Source of the DNA: Adiantum capillus-veneris | Taxonomy: Eukaryota > Streptophyta > Polypodiopsida > Polypodiales > Pteridaceae | NCBI GenBank assembly: GCA_014529385.2 | Contig: CM043966.1 | Coordinates: 143,146,711-143,206,710, forward strand | DNA: 60,000 bases | Reading direction: 5' to 3' | Part shown: in pieces, positions 1 to 11,503 of the stretch | Layout of the letters: every line of letters begins with the position of its first letter | Numbering within the stretch: position 1 is the first letter of the stretch | Position numbers and translations under genes: made by a program | Notes under the pieces: model-generated | Databases searched by the model: none | Told to the model about the DNA's origin: nothing | What the model saw: the letters and a program-made list of their open reading frames with translations, nothing else

Positions 1-899
1 TATGTTGGTTGTTGAGAGCTTTCTTGTTGAAGTTGTCATTGTCTGTCCGTTGTATATGCCATTCTTTGTTTTGCCTGTGTTTAATGAAGCTTGATTGTCA
101 TCCTTGAATGTAACATTTTCTCTTGATAATTATGTTGGGGTCTAAAATTGTAGGTCTAAGTCGTTGTTGATTGATTTGGGTAACCACTTCCTTATTGCTG
201 AAAAGGAATATATACAAGAAGATGATGATTAGGGTTTCTAAATTAAGGTCAAAAATCTGGATGACCAAAGGGACAAAACCCTATGGGAAAAAAGTGCCTT
301 TGGTATATGCTCTTATTGGAGTTGAGAAATTCCACTTGAAGTACCTGGCATGCAAGGTGAGTTTTTGGGAGAAACAAAGGAAGAGTGTCTAATGCAAGTG
401 TCAATTATGGAACACTCTATATGAATATGAGAAATTTGTCAAACAAAAGCATGCAGTGTAAGATGGAGTTGATGGGTGCTTCAAGGAAAAAATATAGCAC
501 ATGTGACATAAAAGGACGTTTCAGTAGCTTCCATTTTTCCAAGAAGGGTTTTCGATGTAGAAGCTTCTCCACTCATACCTCACTATGCTCAATGTGTGAG
601 TGTCTTTTGGACTTTCTCCGTCACTTCCCCATACTTAGATTTTGACTCTTATACTCACCTATATAAGCATGAGCGACACAACGTAATTATGCTCAACTCT
701 TCCAACTTGAGCAGTACCTAAAATAGCTAAGACGCTTAGACCACATAAAATATTACTTGAAGCTTTGAGACTAAAGCCTTGCTCATTTAGTGGCTTAGAT
801 GTCCAAATTAGACTCTTATGCCATGTATTGTTAATGGAAACTTGGAAATACATGTTCAAGGCCAGAAACCCAATTCCATAAGTTCTTGGAAATTTAGAC
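1..899. other. no recognisable gene
   Basis: AT-rich sequence. Two short plus-strand open frames (171-392 and 385-645) show no domain or motif I recognise and are no longer than chance would give. A minus-strand frame at 659-859 may belong to the degenerate coding stretch that follows. No LTR boundary or repeat was seen. Confidence 0.4.
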
Positions 900-904
900 C
901 TCTT

Positions 905-2367
905 TCATTGTGTTGGTTTATGGTTGCCACCATTTTGTCGAGTAGGTTGGCATACTTTGGCTTCTCTTGACTTGCTTTGTGAAACAAGTTCTTCGGCTAT
1001 TGTGGGGACCAATGTAGCTTTTGCTTTATCTCCCACATGAGAAGCGGTTGCCGATGTGTGTGAGTTCGTTGTGATTGAGTTCCCACTAGCAATTTTAGAA
1101 CCCACCTTGTTGTTGGTTGATGTGTGACCGTCTTTGGCATTTGCTCTTTTGCTTTGGCTTAATGGAGATTAGACTTCAATATCTATATCCGATTGTTTCC
1201 ATCAAAGAATCCTTGCTTTTGTAGTTGGAAATGAGGTATCCATCTAGAGATTGAATCACCCTCAATTTTGACTGGCTTTTGTTGGTGTTTGGTTGTTGCT
1301 TTGAATGTTTGTCGTTGGGTGGAACCTTGTGCTATATGACTAATCTTGGTTGTTCCAGTATGAGCTACTACTTTTGGTAACCATAGTTGAGTGTTACCTT
1401 TATATAATCCTTGTGCTTTGAGTAGCTTGACTGGAATCATCCGTTGATTCATCTGTTTGCATTGGGTAGCTTGGCTGAGGTCTGGCTTTGGTTCCCATAC
1501 TTGTCGTATTTCTTGCTACTTTGAAGATCCTTTCTTTTTTCTTTTGTTATTGTTCTTTCTCCGGCTTGAGTTGTTTGTCTTTTGTGATAACTCAGCTTGA
1601 TCTTTGTAGAACTTGTTGCTTGAGGTGAGTACATCCAGGCTTTTACTTTAGGCTTTTTGGCCCAAACATTGGTGTATCCTTGAAATTAACCATGAGCAGT
1701 GATTGACTCATTTGATGCTACCCATCGGATGACCTTTGGTTGTTGAGGTTGAATTTGTGCTTCATGTATCCAAACTGGGTCTTTGACTTTGATGTGCTCT
1801 TTGGATACCAGCACTTGGTTGATTCTCTTTGGCTTTTTTAGGAGGCTTTGCTGTGATGGAAACTTGGGTTGATAGAGTTTTTGCTTTGGTCTCCATTGCA
1901 TTGTTAATGGTGTGGTGTTTGATATAGAGGCTTTGCGGGAAGTTTGATGGAGGCTCGTTGAAGTTACAATTGTCTTATGAGGTCGATCTACTTCAATGTT
2001 TACCTTAGCTTTAACTTTTTCTACTCTTTAATGCTTTAGTGGTCAAGATTTACTCCAAATTTGATAGTGATCGAGTTTTGACTCTCACCTTCACACGTTT
2101 TGTCAAATTTGGACACAGATTGGTGTTCTTGTACCCACTCTTATAGGAGTAATATAGTGATCGAGTTTTGACTCTCACGTTCACGCGTTTTACTAGATTT
2201 GGACATAGATTGGTGTTCTTGTACCCACTCTTATAGGAGTGAGAATTGTGTATGCTTGTGGTGGCTATAGCTTGTAGGTAGTCACAAGTTCTATAAGTTA
2301 CACTTAGAGGTTCGTTGCAGTTGTCAGATTGTGCATGCATTTTTATGGGATGTGTATTGAGCATCAC
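905..2367 (-). pseudogene. degenerate basic protein with repeated W-x-P motifs
   Basis: A chain of minus-strand open frames (2367-2050, 1901-1686, 1634-1449, 1452-1183, 1105-905) reads in one direction with stops and frameshifts between pieces. The residues are rich in Lys, Gln, Ser and Thr. Tryptophans recur at intervals in similar contexts (QWRPKQK, WIHEAQ, LWLPK, RWIPHF, RWVLK), suggesting degenerate repeats of one short motif. No zinc knuckle, protease or polymerase motif is visible. It could be the gag-side part of an old retroelement, but I cannot assign a family. That it once coded is inferred from the uniform composition on one strand. Confidence 0.35.
2065..2244 (-). repeat. 90-bp in-frame tandem duplication
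   Basis: Two adjacent 90-bp copies (2065-2154 and 2155-2244) differ at only a few bases. On the minus strand both encode a block with the core YKSGYKNTNLCPNL, so the repeat keeps the reading frame (30 codons). It lies at the upstream end of the W-x-P coding remnant. Confidence 0.85.
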
Positions 2368-2515
2368 ATTTGCCCTTTACTTACACATATGATTACGCAT
2401 TTTATGCTCTTTTGATAATTGTTTATTCTCAAATCATCTATGCGTAGATTTTGCTTGATAAAGCAAAGGCTACTCCATCGTAGTATGTTGAGTCTTGGAC
2501 ACTCCTACTACACAT

Positions 2516-2742
2516 TTTTACCATATACATGTGGTAGTGATGTGTGTAAACACACTAGGACTGCCGGGGCATTTTTTCCCTCTTTAGGAGGTTTTTTCCC
2601 CCGCGCATTGTAAATACGCCTATCACTCTAGGGCTATCCATCTTTCCATTGCACACTAAGTAATATACTCTCTATTGTGTGCCTTGAGCTTCCTTCATCT
2701 TCTCCAAGCTGTGTGTGTTTTCTTGCAACCCTAATTCCAACA
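2516..2742 (+). repeat. 5' LTR of copia A
   Basis: 227 bp. It matches the LTRs of element B in reverse complement and ends in CCAACA. The expected first bases TG read TT here, so one terminal base has mutated. The tandem CCCTC..AGGAGG stretch and the TATA-like segment seen in B's LTRs are recognisable but altered. Confidence 0.92.
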
Positions 2743-2744
2743 AT

Positions 2745-2756
2745 TGGTATCAGAGC
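2745..2756 (+). other. primer binding site, initiator-Met tRNA type
   Basis: TGGTATCAGAGC lies two bases inside the 5' LTR. It is complementary to the 3' end of plant initiator methionine tRNA, the usual primer of plant copia elements. Confidence 0.9.
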
Positions 2757-3070
2757 ATGTTGCATCCTCTTGGGCTTAGTCGCCAGCAGCTCCAGCACAC
2801 GCCATCTCACTTTCTCCGATTTTAGTGAGCTTTGATGAGCGTTCGTAGGTCATCAAAAATTACGGGTAAGCTCGTAGAGCTTAGTCTGCTCAAATTTTTG
2901 ATTCGGGCTCATTTCGGCTTCCGTTTCCATTACAGCCAGGTCTGCACATGCAATTTTGTCATTTTGTGCAAAAATTTTGTCAATGCCAAAGACTGCATAA
3001 CAGGTCCCATACAATCTACTCAGTTTCTCCTCATTTTGGGCAATTTACACATCAAGTGCAGGCATTTTCC

Positions 3071-4050
3071 ATGGCTGACAACAACATAGATGTGTTCAAG
3101 ATGTTTGCTGCTGAGGACAGATTGGATGGGGACAATTACCCTATGTGGGCTTACATGATGCAACGTTCTTGTGTCAAAGGGTGTTTGGAATATTGTGCAG
3201 GGCATTGATGTATGCCCTGGTTTAGAGGATATAGGCAATGTTGAGGATGTTGCAGGTCTTGCTGCAAGGATTGCTGCTATTAGAGTTGTTTTGCCTACGA
3301 CAGAAGAAGCTCGTTGGGATGTAAAGGATGTGCATGCTCATGCATTGATTGTGTTGTCTGTGAAGCGCACCATTACTCCTCACATTCGTTCAGTGAAATT
3401 TGCAAACATGCTTGGGATATCCTGGCTGGTCTTTATGCAAGTCACAATGAGGCTAAAATTGCATTATTACGTAAAGAGTTGGAATCAAAGATTATGCATG
3501 AGGAAGATGATATGGGCCATTTCCTTGCTGGTGTCAAGGATATCAGTGAGAAACTTTTTTTGCAGGTGAAGTCATTTCAGACAGTTTCCTTGTGCAGACT
3601 GTTCTTGATGCCTTATCGAATTCTTACCAGACTTTTGCTAGTCCTAGGAGACTTATGACCCAAGGAAATCGTGAAGTTATCAAGTTTGATACATTATGCA
3701 CATTGTTGTTGCAAGAGTCAGTTTCTAGAAAGAACAGGACTAGACAGCGTGCAGTTGAACATACTTTTATTGCTTCTCAAAGAAAGGGTGGTAATAGCAA
3801 TGCAGCCACTTCTTATGGTCCTGTGCTACGAGTGGCAAAACTTTTGTTCCCAATGCTTCTGTTGGCAGCACTTCGTCTGGCAATTCTGGTGATAAGGGCA
3901 AAAAGAAGATGGGTTGCCATTATTGTAAAGCTAATGATCACTTGATCAAGCAAGTCCTAAGTTGAAGGACAAAGAGGCTAAGAAGATAGAGGGTGGTTCC
4001 ACTGCAAATGTTGGTTCCACTACAAATGCAACCATTGTTGAGTCTTCTTG
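3071..4050 (+). pseudogene. copia gag remnant (element A)
   Basis: The start MADNN..DVFKMFAAEDRLDGDNYP matches the gag start of element B. The frame then shifts near 3165, and later segments (around 3314-3560 and 3592-3945) carry the rest of the UBN2-type capsid in other frames. The zinc knuckle near 3908-3955 begins CHYCKANDH, but a short deletion just before its last Cys destroys the CX2CX4HX4C spacing. This copy keeps TGG and CAG at the two places where B has amber stops, which shows what the family ancestor encoded there. Confidence 0.85.
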
Positions 4051-5149
4051 AAAGGAGACTACGATGCTGATGTTGATGCAAAATGGGCCTTTAGTGTAGA
4101 GTGCACTTACAATCCTATTGTCCATGATGCATGCATGTCAGTTGATGTAGATTCACATGTGTGGTATTTTGACAGTGGTGCTACAAAGCACATTACCTCA
4201 CATTGTGAATTGTTCACCTCTCTCGAGTCTATCCCTCATGGGAATTCAGTCACTTGTGCCAACAATGCCTCTTATGCGGTTCAGGGGGTTGGAAAGGTTG
4301 TGCTTATTGCTGCAAATGGCAGTTCTTTCACACTTGTTGATGCACTTTATGTACCTAGGATCAAGAAGAATCTTTTGTTTGTATCTGCACTTGCTAGACT
4401 TGGACTTGTAGTCAAAATTGTGGATGATAGATGTATTGTTCATGATCTCAGTTTTGGTGATGAAATTGTTGCATTTGGCCTTCTGTGTTGTGGTTTGTAT
4501 TAACCCTTGTTTTAGATGCAAAACTGTGGCCTGCACATTTTGGGCATCTGAATTTTTCCAGTTTGCTGCGTTTGCAAAAATGTGATTGGTTGTTGCTTCT
4601 TTGCCGCCTCTTGAAGCACCTGTCAAACATGTTTGTGAAGGTTGTATTTTGGGTAAAATGTATCGTTCTAATTTTCCAAAGGTGGTTCAATTAGGGCCAC
4701 TTGCAGGTTGCAGCTTGTGCATAGTGACATTTGTGGGCCCATGCAAACTCCGTCCTTGGGCAATTACCTATACTTCGTGACGTTCATTGATGATTACTCC
4801 AGACATGCATGGATATTTCCTCTTAAAGCAAAGTCCGAAGTTTTTTTATGTGCTTCAAACAATTTCTGGCTATGGCTGAAAATGTCTCGAAATGTACTAT
4901 GGGTACCCTCCATTCCAATCGAGGGGGGGAGTATATGTCTCATGAATTTAATGCATTTCTGGCTAGTCATGGGATAAAACACCAATGTACAATGCCTTAT
5001 ACGCCTCAGAAAAATGGTGTTGCTGAGAGGAAAAACAGATGACTTACAAAAATGGCATGATGTATGGTCAAAAGTCAAGCTTTGCCGCATTCTTTTTGGC
5101 TTGAGGCCATCATGTGTGCCACTTATGTACTTAACAGGTGTCCTACGAA
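4048..5149 (+). pseudogene. copia protease and integrase remnant (element A)
   Basis: The protease part (4048-4503) has the active-site segment WYFDSGATKHIT. The integrase part follows in several frames (about 4510-5145): a damaged HHCC zinc region, the core with its first Asp near 4730, then a segment reading HSNRGGEY where B has HSDRGGEY. The second catalytic Asp is therefore Asn (GAT to AAT). The Glu in NGVAERKNR is kept and is followed at once by a stop. The integrase ends at the deletion junction near 5149, directly after NRCPTK. Confidence 0.85.
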
Positions 5150-6560
5150 AGGTACGAAGTGGGTTTACAAGTTGAAACGCAAGCCGGGTGGTGAGATCAA
5201 TCGCCATAAGGCTCAACTTGTTGCAAAGGGTTATGCACAACAAAAAGGCATATAATTATGAAGAGACTTTTGCTCCCACTTGTCGTATGACTACTGTGCA
5301 TTTTCTATGTGCATTGGCAGCTCATTTTGGTTGGGATGTACATCAATCAGACATTGTTACTGCTTTCTTGAATGGTGACATATTTGAGGAAGTTTATGTA
5401 ACGCAGCCTCGCGGTTTTGTCATAAAAGGACAAGAGGACAAAGTGTGCAAATGTAAGAAGGCTTTGTATGGGTTGAAGCAATCTCCTCGTGCTTGGTATG
5501 AGAAAGCTGACACTCATTTGGTTAAACGAGGCTTTCGTAACAGTCCAACAGAAAGCACATTGTATGTGAAGCGTGAAGATGATGTATTTCTCATTGTGGT
5601 TCTTTATGTTGATGATTTGCTGATCACTGGACCAAATGAGAGACATATTGATGAATTTAAGGCTGATTTGAATGCTACTTTCAAGATGAAAGATTTGGGG
5701 CTGTTGCATCATTACTTGGGTATACAGTTTAAGCAGTGTGATGGTGGTATTGCCTTGTGTCAGAAAAGTTACATAGAGACATTGCTATGTAAGTTTGGAC
5801 TTGAGGATTGCAAACCTATTGCCACTCCCATGGAAACAGGTTTGAAGTTGAGTCTACATGATGCTGGCGATCTTGCTGATGTCACTCTTTACCAAACTAC
5901 TGTTGGCTGCCTCATTTATGTATGCAACACGAGGCCAGATATTCAGTTTGCAATCTCACAGGTCAGTAGATTCATGCATAGCCCAGGGTCCAAGCATTGG
6001 CAGGATGTCAAGAGGATTTTTCGCTACCTTAGTGTCACTTTACATCTTGGCTTGTTTTATCGCAAAGGGGGGATCATTGCCGCCAGACATGCTTTTTCGG
6101 ACTTAGATTGGGCTGGTTGTTTTGACACGTGAGTATCCACATGTAGTTTTTGTTTCATGCTTGGCAATTCATGTTTATCATGGTTGAGCAAGAAGCAACC
6201 TACTATGGCCACTTCTAGTTGTGACATTGAGTACACGGCAGTCTTCACAAATATGGTTGAGTGTGTATGTCTTAGACGCCTTAAGGCTGATTTGGGTGTT
6301 GGACAGGACACTGCCAACACTATCTACACTGACAGACAGAGCCCATTGGCAGTTGCGAGGAACCCAATTTTTCATACTCGCACAAAGCAAATTGAGGTAC
6401 ATTACCACTATGTCAGGGAGAGGCTCTCAGCAGGAGAGATCAGCTTGGGTTATGTGCCAACAGAGAACAACCTTGCAGATCTTTTCACAAAGGCATTGTC
6501 TTGTGAGAAGCTCGAAGCTTTTCGCAAAGCTTTGGGCTTAGTCCCCTTTGTGGACCGATC
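5150..6560 (+). pseudogene. copia reverse transcriptase and RNase H remnant (element A)
   Basis: Starts at the deletion junction with GTKWVYK, frameshifts near 5255, and continues through a long frame to 6132. That frame contains the copia RT signature YVDDLLITG and the segment WDVHQSDIVTAFLNGD. A further frame (6157-6560) carries the RNase H end. Its Asp and Glu segments are eroded compared with B: SSCDIEY for SSCEGEY and TDRQSPLAVA for TDSQSALAVA. No enzyme could be made without repairing several breaks. Confidence 0.88.
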
Positions 6561-6621
6561 ATGTCCTTACGGCATGGCACTTCCCTCTACTCATGTGCCA
6601 GCTCTCGTTCACCGCATCACT

Positions 6622-6633
6622 CCAGGGGGCATT
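6622..6633 (+). other. polypurine tract of copia A
   Basis: CCAGGGGGCATT lies directly before the 3' LTR. It is purine-rich and sits where plus-strand DNA priming occurs in LTR elements. The same site in B reads CCAGGGGGGATT. Confidence 0.8.
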
Positions 6634-6856
6634 TGTTACCATATACATGCGGTAGTGATGTGTGTGAACACACTAGGAACGTCGGGGCATTTTTTCCCTC
6701 TTTAGGAGGTTTTTCCCCCGTGCATTATATATGCCCATCACTCTAGGGCTATCAATCTTTCCTTGCACACTAAGTAATATACTCTCTATTGTGTGCCTTG
6801 AGATTCCTTCGTCTTCTCCAAGCTATGTGTGTTTTTCTGCAACCCTAATTCCAACA
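6634..6856 (+). repeat. 3' LTR of copia A
   Basis: 223 bp from TGTTACCATATACATG to CCAACA, followed by the target duplication CACAT. It keeps the TG start that the 5' copy lost. About 16 substitutions and small indels separate it from the 5' LTR. Confidence 0.92.
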
Positions 6857-6929
6857 CACATTGCTTTCGTAGAGCTACACTGTGCATATGCAAGCATCGA
6901 ATTGATGTAGTGATCGAGTGATCTCCCAC

Positions 6930-7477
6930 TTTGTTGCCATTTTGGAATGGTTTATGGTTGAGATCTTAATCAAGATTTTTCTCAATTTATAGGGGAGACT
7001 CTATCTAATTTCTCGGCTTTAGTACCTAAAACTAGAAGTAGGTTACAAAAAAGGGATTATACCTTTAATGGAGCTCCCGCCTTTCTTCACTCTCACCTCA
7101 CATACACCTTGTTTCATCAACTTCACAATGCATTTTGTGTGTAGAAGAGGCTTCCTTTTATAGGCCAAAAGGGTTGCCCTCTCTCATGAGAGGCAGCCGT
7201 GTGTAGCCACCCTTGTGTAGAGAAGTCCAAGTTGGACTCTTCCACACGCCCATGGATGGCCTCTCCCTTGAGAAGACAAGTCTGCCTAGAAATCGGCCAT
7301 TTGGCCATCGGCCATTAAATTTCGACCACAGACGGCCAGCAGCCATACTAGACAATCAGCCAACTGATCGGCCATTTTCCAATCACTTTTCGGCTTCCAT
7401 CCGGCCATAATATTCTGACAAATGTGCATTTTTAAGATAAAAATTTACAAGGGGTGAATCAGGATCCATACTTAACA
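6930..7477 (-). repeat. probable 3' LTR of copia G
   Basis: On the minus strand the LTR begins TGTTAAGTATGGATCC directly after the polypurine tract. It contains a cluster of CGGCCAT motifs (7294-7408). The outer end near 6930 is not resolved and no partner LTR lies in the window, so only the inner boundary at 7477 is supported. Confidence 0.5.
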
Positions 7478-7490
7478 ATCTCCCACTTGG
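7478..7490 (-). other. polypurine tract of copia G
   Basis: On the minus strand the sequence AAGTGGGAGAT sits directly before TGTTAAG. This is the tract and LTR junction typical of TNT1-like copia elements. Confidence 0.7.
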
Positions 7491-9290
7491 AGATTGATCT
7501 ACACACCAAACCTGTGACTGCTTTTCATCCTGGCTTCTTATCCTCGAATGCCAATTGAAGGTGAGCAAAAGCTCAACTTCTCCTTGTTGACTACCTTTGT
7601 AAACATGTCTCCAGGATTTTCACTTGTGTGCACCTTTCCTAGCTTTAGTTGTCCCTCTTCTAAAAGAGTACGTATGAAGTGATATCTGACCTCAATGTGC
7701 TTTGTCCTTGAGTGAAAGGCTGAATTCTTAGCAAGATGAAGGGCACTTTGACTGTCACTGTACAAGACACAGTTCTCTTGCTTGTATCCAAGCTCCTCCA
7801 AGAATCTGTGAAGCCACATAATTTATTTACTTGCCTCCATCATTGCATATTCTGCTTCTGTGGTAGAAAGTGAGACCACTTTTTGCAGCTTTTTTGAAGC
7901 CCAACTTAGTGCTATGCCTCCAATTGTGAAGACATAGCCAGTAATGCTCCTTTAAGTATCTATGTCACTGCCATATCTGCATTAGCATATCCCTGAAAGA
8001 AAATGTCAATGCCTCCAAAATACAAAGCATTTGTGGTAGTCCCCTTTAGATACCTAAATATCCATCCATGAACCTACTCACAACTCCCACTGCATGTGAA
8101 ATATCTAGCCTTGTCCAGACCATAGAATAAATTAGAGAACCTACCTTTGTAGCATATGGAACTTTAGACATATAGGCTATCTCCTCTTGTGTCTTTGGAA
8201 ACATATCCTTGGTTGGTTTAAAGCGATTTTTCATCTTGCATTGCAAACCTTTTTAGTACCTTGTTGATGTAATCCTCTTGAGATAGCTTTATTGTCTTCT
8301 TCTTCATGTCCCTTGGCATCTTCATGCCGAGCATCTACTTTGCAACACCTAACTCTTTCATCAAAAAATATTTAGACAGCTCCTGTTTTAGTTCTTTGAT
8401 ATCCTGCATGTTAGCACTTGCAATCAGCATGTCATCAACATACAACATGAGGATGTTGAACTTCCCATCTCCTAAATTCTTTGTGTAGATGCAGTGATCT
8501 GAGTTGCATCTTCTGAATCCATGATCCAGCATCCATCGATCGAACTTGAAGTACCACTGTCTTGATGATTGCTTTAGATCATACAAGCTCTTCTTTAAAC
8601 TGCAAATCATTTTCTTCTTACCCTTTACTTTATACCCCTTTGGTTGAAGCATGTAAAGTTCCTCCTCCAAGTCACCATGAGGAATTCCGTATTTACATCC
8701 ATTTGCTCAATATTTAAGTCACAAGTAGCCACAAGGCTTAAAAAAGTCTAATTGAGTTCATTTTTACACCAACAGAAAATATTTCATTGAAATCAATACC
8801 TTTCTTTTGAGAAAATCCTTTTACCACAAGCTAGGACTTATACCTTTCTTCCCACCTTCCTCCTCATTCAGTTCGTACACCCATTTTGATTCTGTAGTGC
8901 TCGCTTACCTTTAGTCAACTCAACCAATTCCCATGTTTGATTGCGATGTAATGAGTCCATCTCCACTTGCATGATCTTCATCCATGCTTCTTTGGACTCG
9001 TGTTGTTGCATAGCTTCTTCGTATGATTTTGGCTCTCCAAAATCTAAGACCAAGAGATGGTTGAAGGAAGGAACGAACCTTTGTGGAGGTCAATTGCTCT
9101 CGTAGATCTTAGTGGCATAGGTTGAGGCTCCTCATTTGGTTGACATTGTTGCACGTTGTCACCGTTTTCACTCCTTGAGTCTTCAGCGTCCTCAAGCTCC
9201 ATGTACTCATCACTTGTATCTTTTGTTTGTTTTCTTTCCAAGTAGCCTTTATACATGTTATAAAATCTAATATCTAACCAACCCAAATGA
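7491..9290 (-). pseudogene. copia G pol remnant (integrase tail, RT, RNase H), 5'-truncated
   Basis: Reading leftwards: a linker between integrase and RT (9286-9044), the RT start EPKSYEEAMQ..WELVEL (9053-8868), the RT core with LYVDDMLIAS and YDLKQSSRQWY (8670-8335), the RT end (8246-8046), then RNase H with YSDSQSALHLAKN and RTKHIEVRYHFIR (7819-7538). The pieces are in different frames. Gag, protease and most of integrase are absent, so the element is truncated at about 9290. Its sequence is clearly distinct from the A/B and C copia families and closer to TNT1-like polyproteins. Confidence 0.88.
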
Positions 9291-9930
9291 TTTTCTCATA
9301 TTAAACTGATCATTTAATGTGGGAGAATAAACGGGAACAAGGGTTAGAATATAGACATGTGTTTATGGATCTGTCTCAACACGGGGCCAAGGTTAAAAGG
9401 GGTCCAAATGAGAGATGGTATGTTGAAGAGAAATTCTACCTAATGGAGCTTAACGACCGTAGGGTTAGCTTCATTAAAGACTTCCAAAAGTTAGTGTTCA
9501 AAGGTCCTTTGAACTTAGGCAAGCTAGGGCTGACCTTGAGGTGGAAATCCTACCCGAGTATGAGGTGCTTGTTGGCTTCCTAAGTGTTAGTGGGAACCTT
9601 ACGTAAAAGCTTGAGGTGTTTCTCACATGCTTAAATGACTAAAGTTCTTGAAGTATTCAATTCAAAGATAACTCTCAAGAGGCATGAATGTTTCCATGCT
9701 TGACTAGACTAAGTCCTTGAAGTATTCCATTCAACCAAATGACTTAATAAGCATAAAAGACACATGTTCAAATGATCCTGCACATGTGGCCCTCATGATT
9801 TGTTTGAATGCTATTGGATAGGTTTTAAAGGGGTCCAATGAGAATTTAGATACATAAAAATAAATAATTAAGTTCTTTCTCTCAAAGAGAAAAAAAAGAG
9901 GATACATGTCCAAATGAAATAATAAAATAA

Positions 9931-9933
<3 letters not shown>
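9291..9933. other. unassigned stretch with one short ORF
   Basis: A plus-strand frame at 9317-9583 (88 codons) has an ordinary amino-acid composition but no family I recognise. Past its stop the sequence looks as if the frame shifts and continues briefly (DLEVEILPEYEVLVGFL in another frame). It may be a fragment of a retroelement protein. The rest of the stretch is AT-rich without features. Confidence 0.3.

Positions 9934-9984
<51 letters not shown>
9934..9984. repeat. (GA)n microsatellite
   Basis: About 25 uninterrupted GA units. The Leu/Ser-rich open frames on the minus strand here are by-products of the repeat. Confidence 0.97.
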
Positions 9985-9987
<3 letters not shown>

Positions 9988-10025
9988 GTGTGGACCAAGC
10001 ATGAGAGGGGGGGTATACTCTCCCC

Positions 10026-10053
10026 CACACACACACACACACACACACACACA
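10026..10053. repeat. (CA)n microsatellite
   Basis: Fourteen CA units, 40 bp after the GA tract. The two form a compound GA/CA microsatellite region. Confidence 0.97.
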
Positions 10054-11498
10054 TTCTCCCATATTGTGGAGTGCAAAGTGCAAGAGCTCCATCTCCTTCT
10101 CCAAGCTTGTTGAGAAATGGAGAGCCTACACCAACAATCTTGGCTATGGAATGCAAATCCAACCAAGAACCATGCTTCAATGCTTAAGCTTTCCATCTTC
10201 TTCATCTCCATTACTATGCTATTATGCTATGCTAAGCAAGAAGAGTGATGATAAGTGAGAAACTATTTATTTCTCCTATGGAATATTTCTTCTTCCTCTT
10301 CTTTACCCTCATTCCCCGCTAGCTCTCTCCACCTTCGAAGGTGTTTGAGGCCTTGGGACTAAGGCTTGGGATAGTTAATGCTTTTTGCAAAGTTTATGTT
10401 AAGCTCGGATGCATGAAGCTTATCCATATTCATAGCATCACCAAGGTCACAAGAAACACAAAGATTGTATTGTAACAAAGTCTCTCTCGATGGGAAAATC
10501 TATAATACAAATGCCTTTTGGAGGGGGGACCGGCTCCAAGTAAATCCGGTCCTCAACTATTGTCATGTTCTATTGTCATGAACAATACTTGCAAAAGTAT
10601 TGTTCATGCCAAGTTAATTACGTACTATGTTTATGTTGCTACCATCAATTAAGTTCACCCTCCATGTTCTCAAAGTAATCTCACAAAAATATTCACTCTA
10701 ATTCTCTTGATTTTGCTACTCTCAAAGTTCTTAGGCCATTTATATTACATTTGTATGAGAGCATTTGGTTTCTTTTTTCTTGCTTAAGAAGAGAGGTCCT
10801 TAAGTAGCCTATTAATGGTTGATTTTGTTAATTATATTAGGGTAAGTAGAATTGGGATCTATTATTGGTTATGTTGAGCCCACTATGTGGGATATAGTGC
10901 ACACCTCGGTGTCGGGGGATATGTGTTCGCTACGTGAGCCGGGTAGGCACCGGGCTTTTGGCTGTGGGAGGTGTGAAAGAGAGAGAACAAGAACAACTGA
11001 TAGCTCTAGCAATCACCGCAATCATCAATTAATTGAATATTACCTTGAGTACAACTTGGTCTTTAGCCAAGGTGGGTTGTTAACAACACCGTCACTTGGA
11101 TCAGTTGCTAACTAGGAGTTTAAGCTCCCGTTTTACAGGATTAACTGGGCTGTTTACGACACCGAACTTAACAAAATGCTAATTCAATCTCTAATGGATA
11201 TCGGTGATGGAAATTTTCCTTTTCCGCTTTATCAGGTTCAAATACCTCACGGATTCTGCAAGTTTCAATTCAGTTCACTGCCTCGATCATCAAGCTTAAG
11301 TTATTACCAATTATCATGTATCTTCCTTCTTTATGCACTTTGGACAGGCTTACCTGCCGTTCACGAGCTTTATCTTCACCTCTACTCGACTTGCTACAAG
11401 TCCCTTAACCCCTGATTGGCCGATACACTTGCTTTCCTCTTCCGAGCTCATGCCAGCTTCATGCAACGCTCCGAGATACTCTCCTTCTCAAGCACGAG
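10054..11498. other. non-coding left flank of copia B
   Basis: No coding signal found. It holds one perfect hairpin (10577-10608). The part from about 10.85 kb continues across the B insertion into the 16.6-17.8 kb sequence, because the AGAGT target duplication shows those two segments were once adjacent. The CT-rich, GAGAG-rich composition on both sides hints at an older LTR, but I cannot prove that. Confidence 0.4.
10577..10608. repeat. perfect 14-bp hairpin with GCAA loop
   Basis: Arms CATGAACAATACTT and AAGTATTGTTCATG are perfect reverse complements separated by GCAA, a GNRA-type tetraloop if transcribed. No neighbouring gene gives it an obvious role. Confidence 0.8.
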
Positions 11499-11503
11499 AG
11501 AGT

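Larger units (their letters stand above)
2516..6856 (+). mobile_element. Ty1/copia LTR retrotransposon A (decayed)
   Basis: A complete but inactive copia element: 5' LTR, initiator-Met primer site, gag, protease, integrase, reverse transcriptase, RNase H, polypurine tract, 3' LTR. The 5-bp target duplication CACAT is present on both sides (2511-2515 and 6857-6861). It belongs to the same family as element B at 11.5-16.6 kb: the LTRs are near-identical in length and the proteins closely alike. The two LTRs differ at roughly 16 positions, so the insertion is old. About 0.74 kb is missing between integrase and reverse transcriptase compared with B, and several frameshifts break the frame. Confidence 0.95.

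Noticed and set aside
5347-5712. 121-codon minus-strand frame (and its counterpart at 12655-13020)
   Set aside because: Antisense shadow of the conserved copia RT in A and B.
9731-10258. Open frames of 78-149 codons on both strands
   Set aside because: They cross the GA and CA microsatellites; composition is dictated by the repeats.
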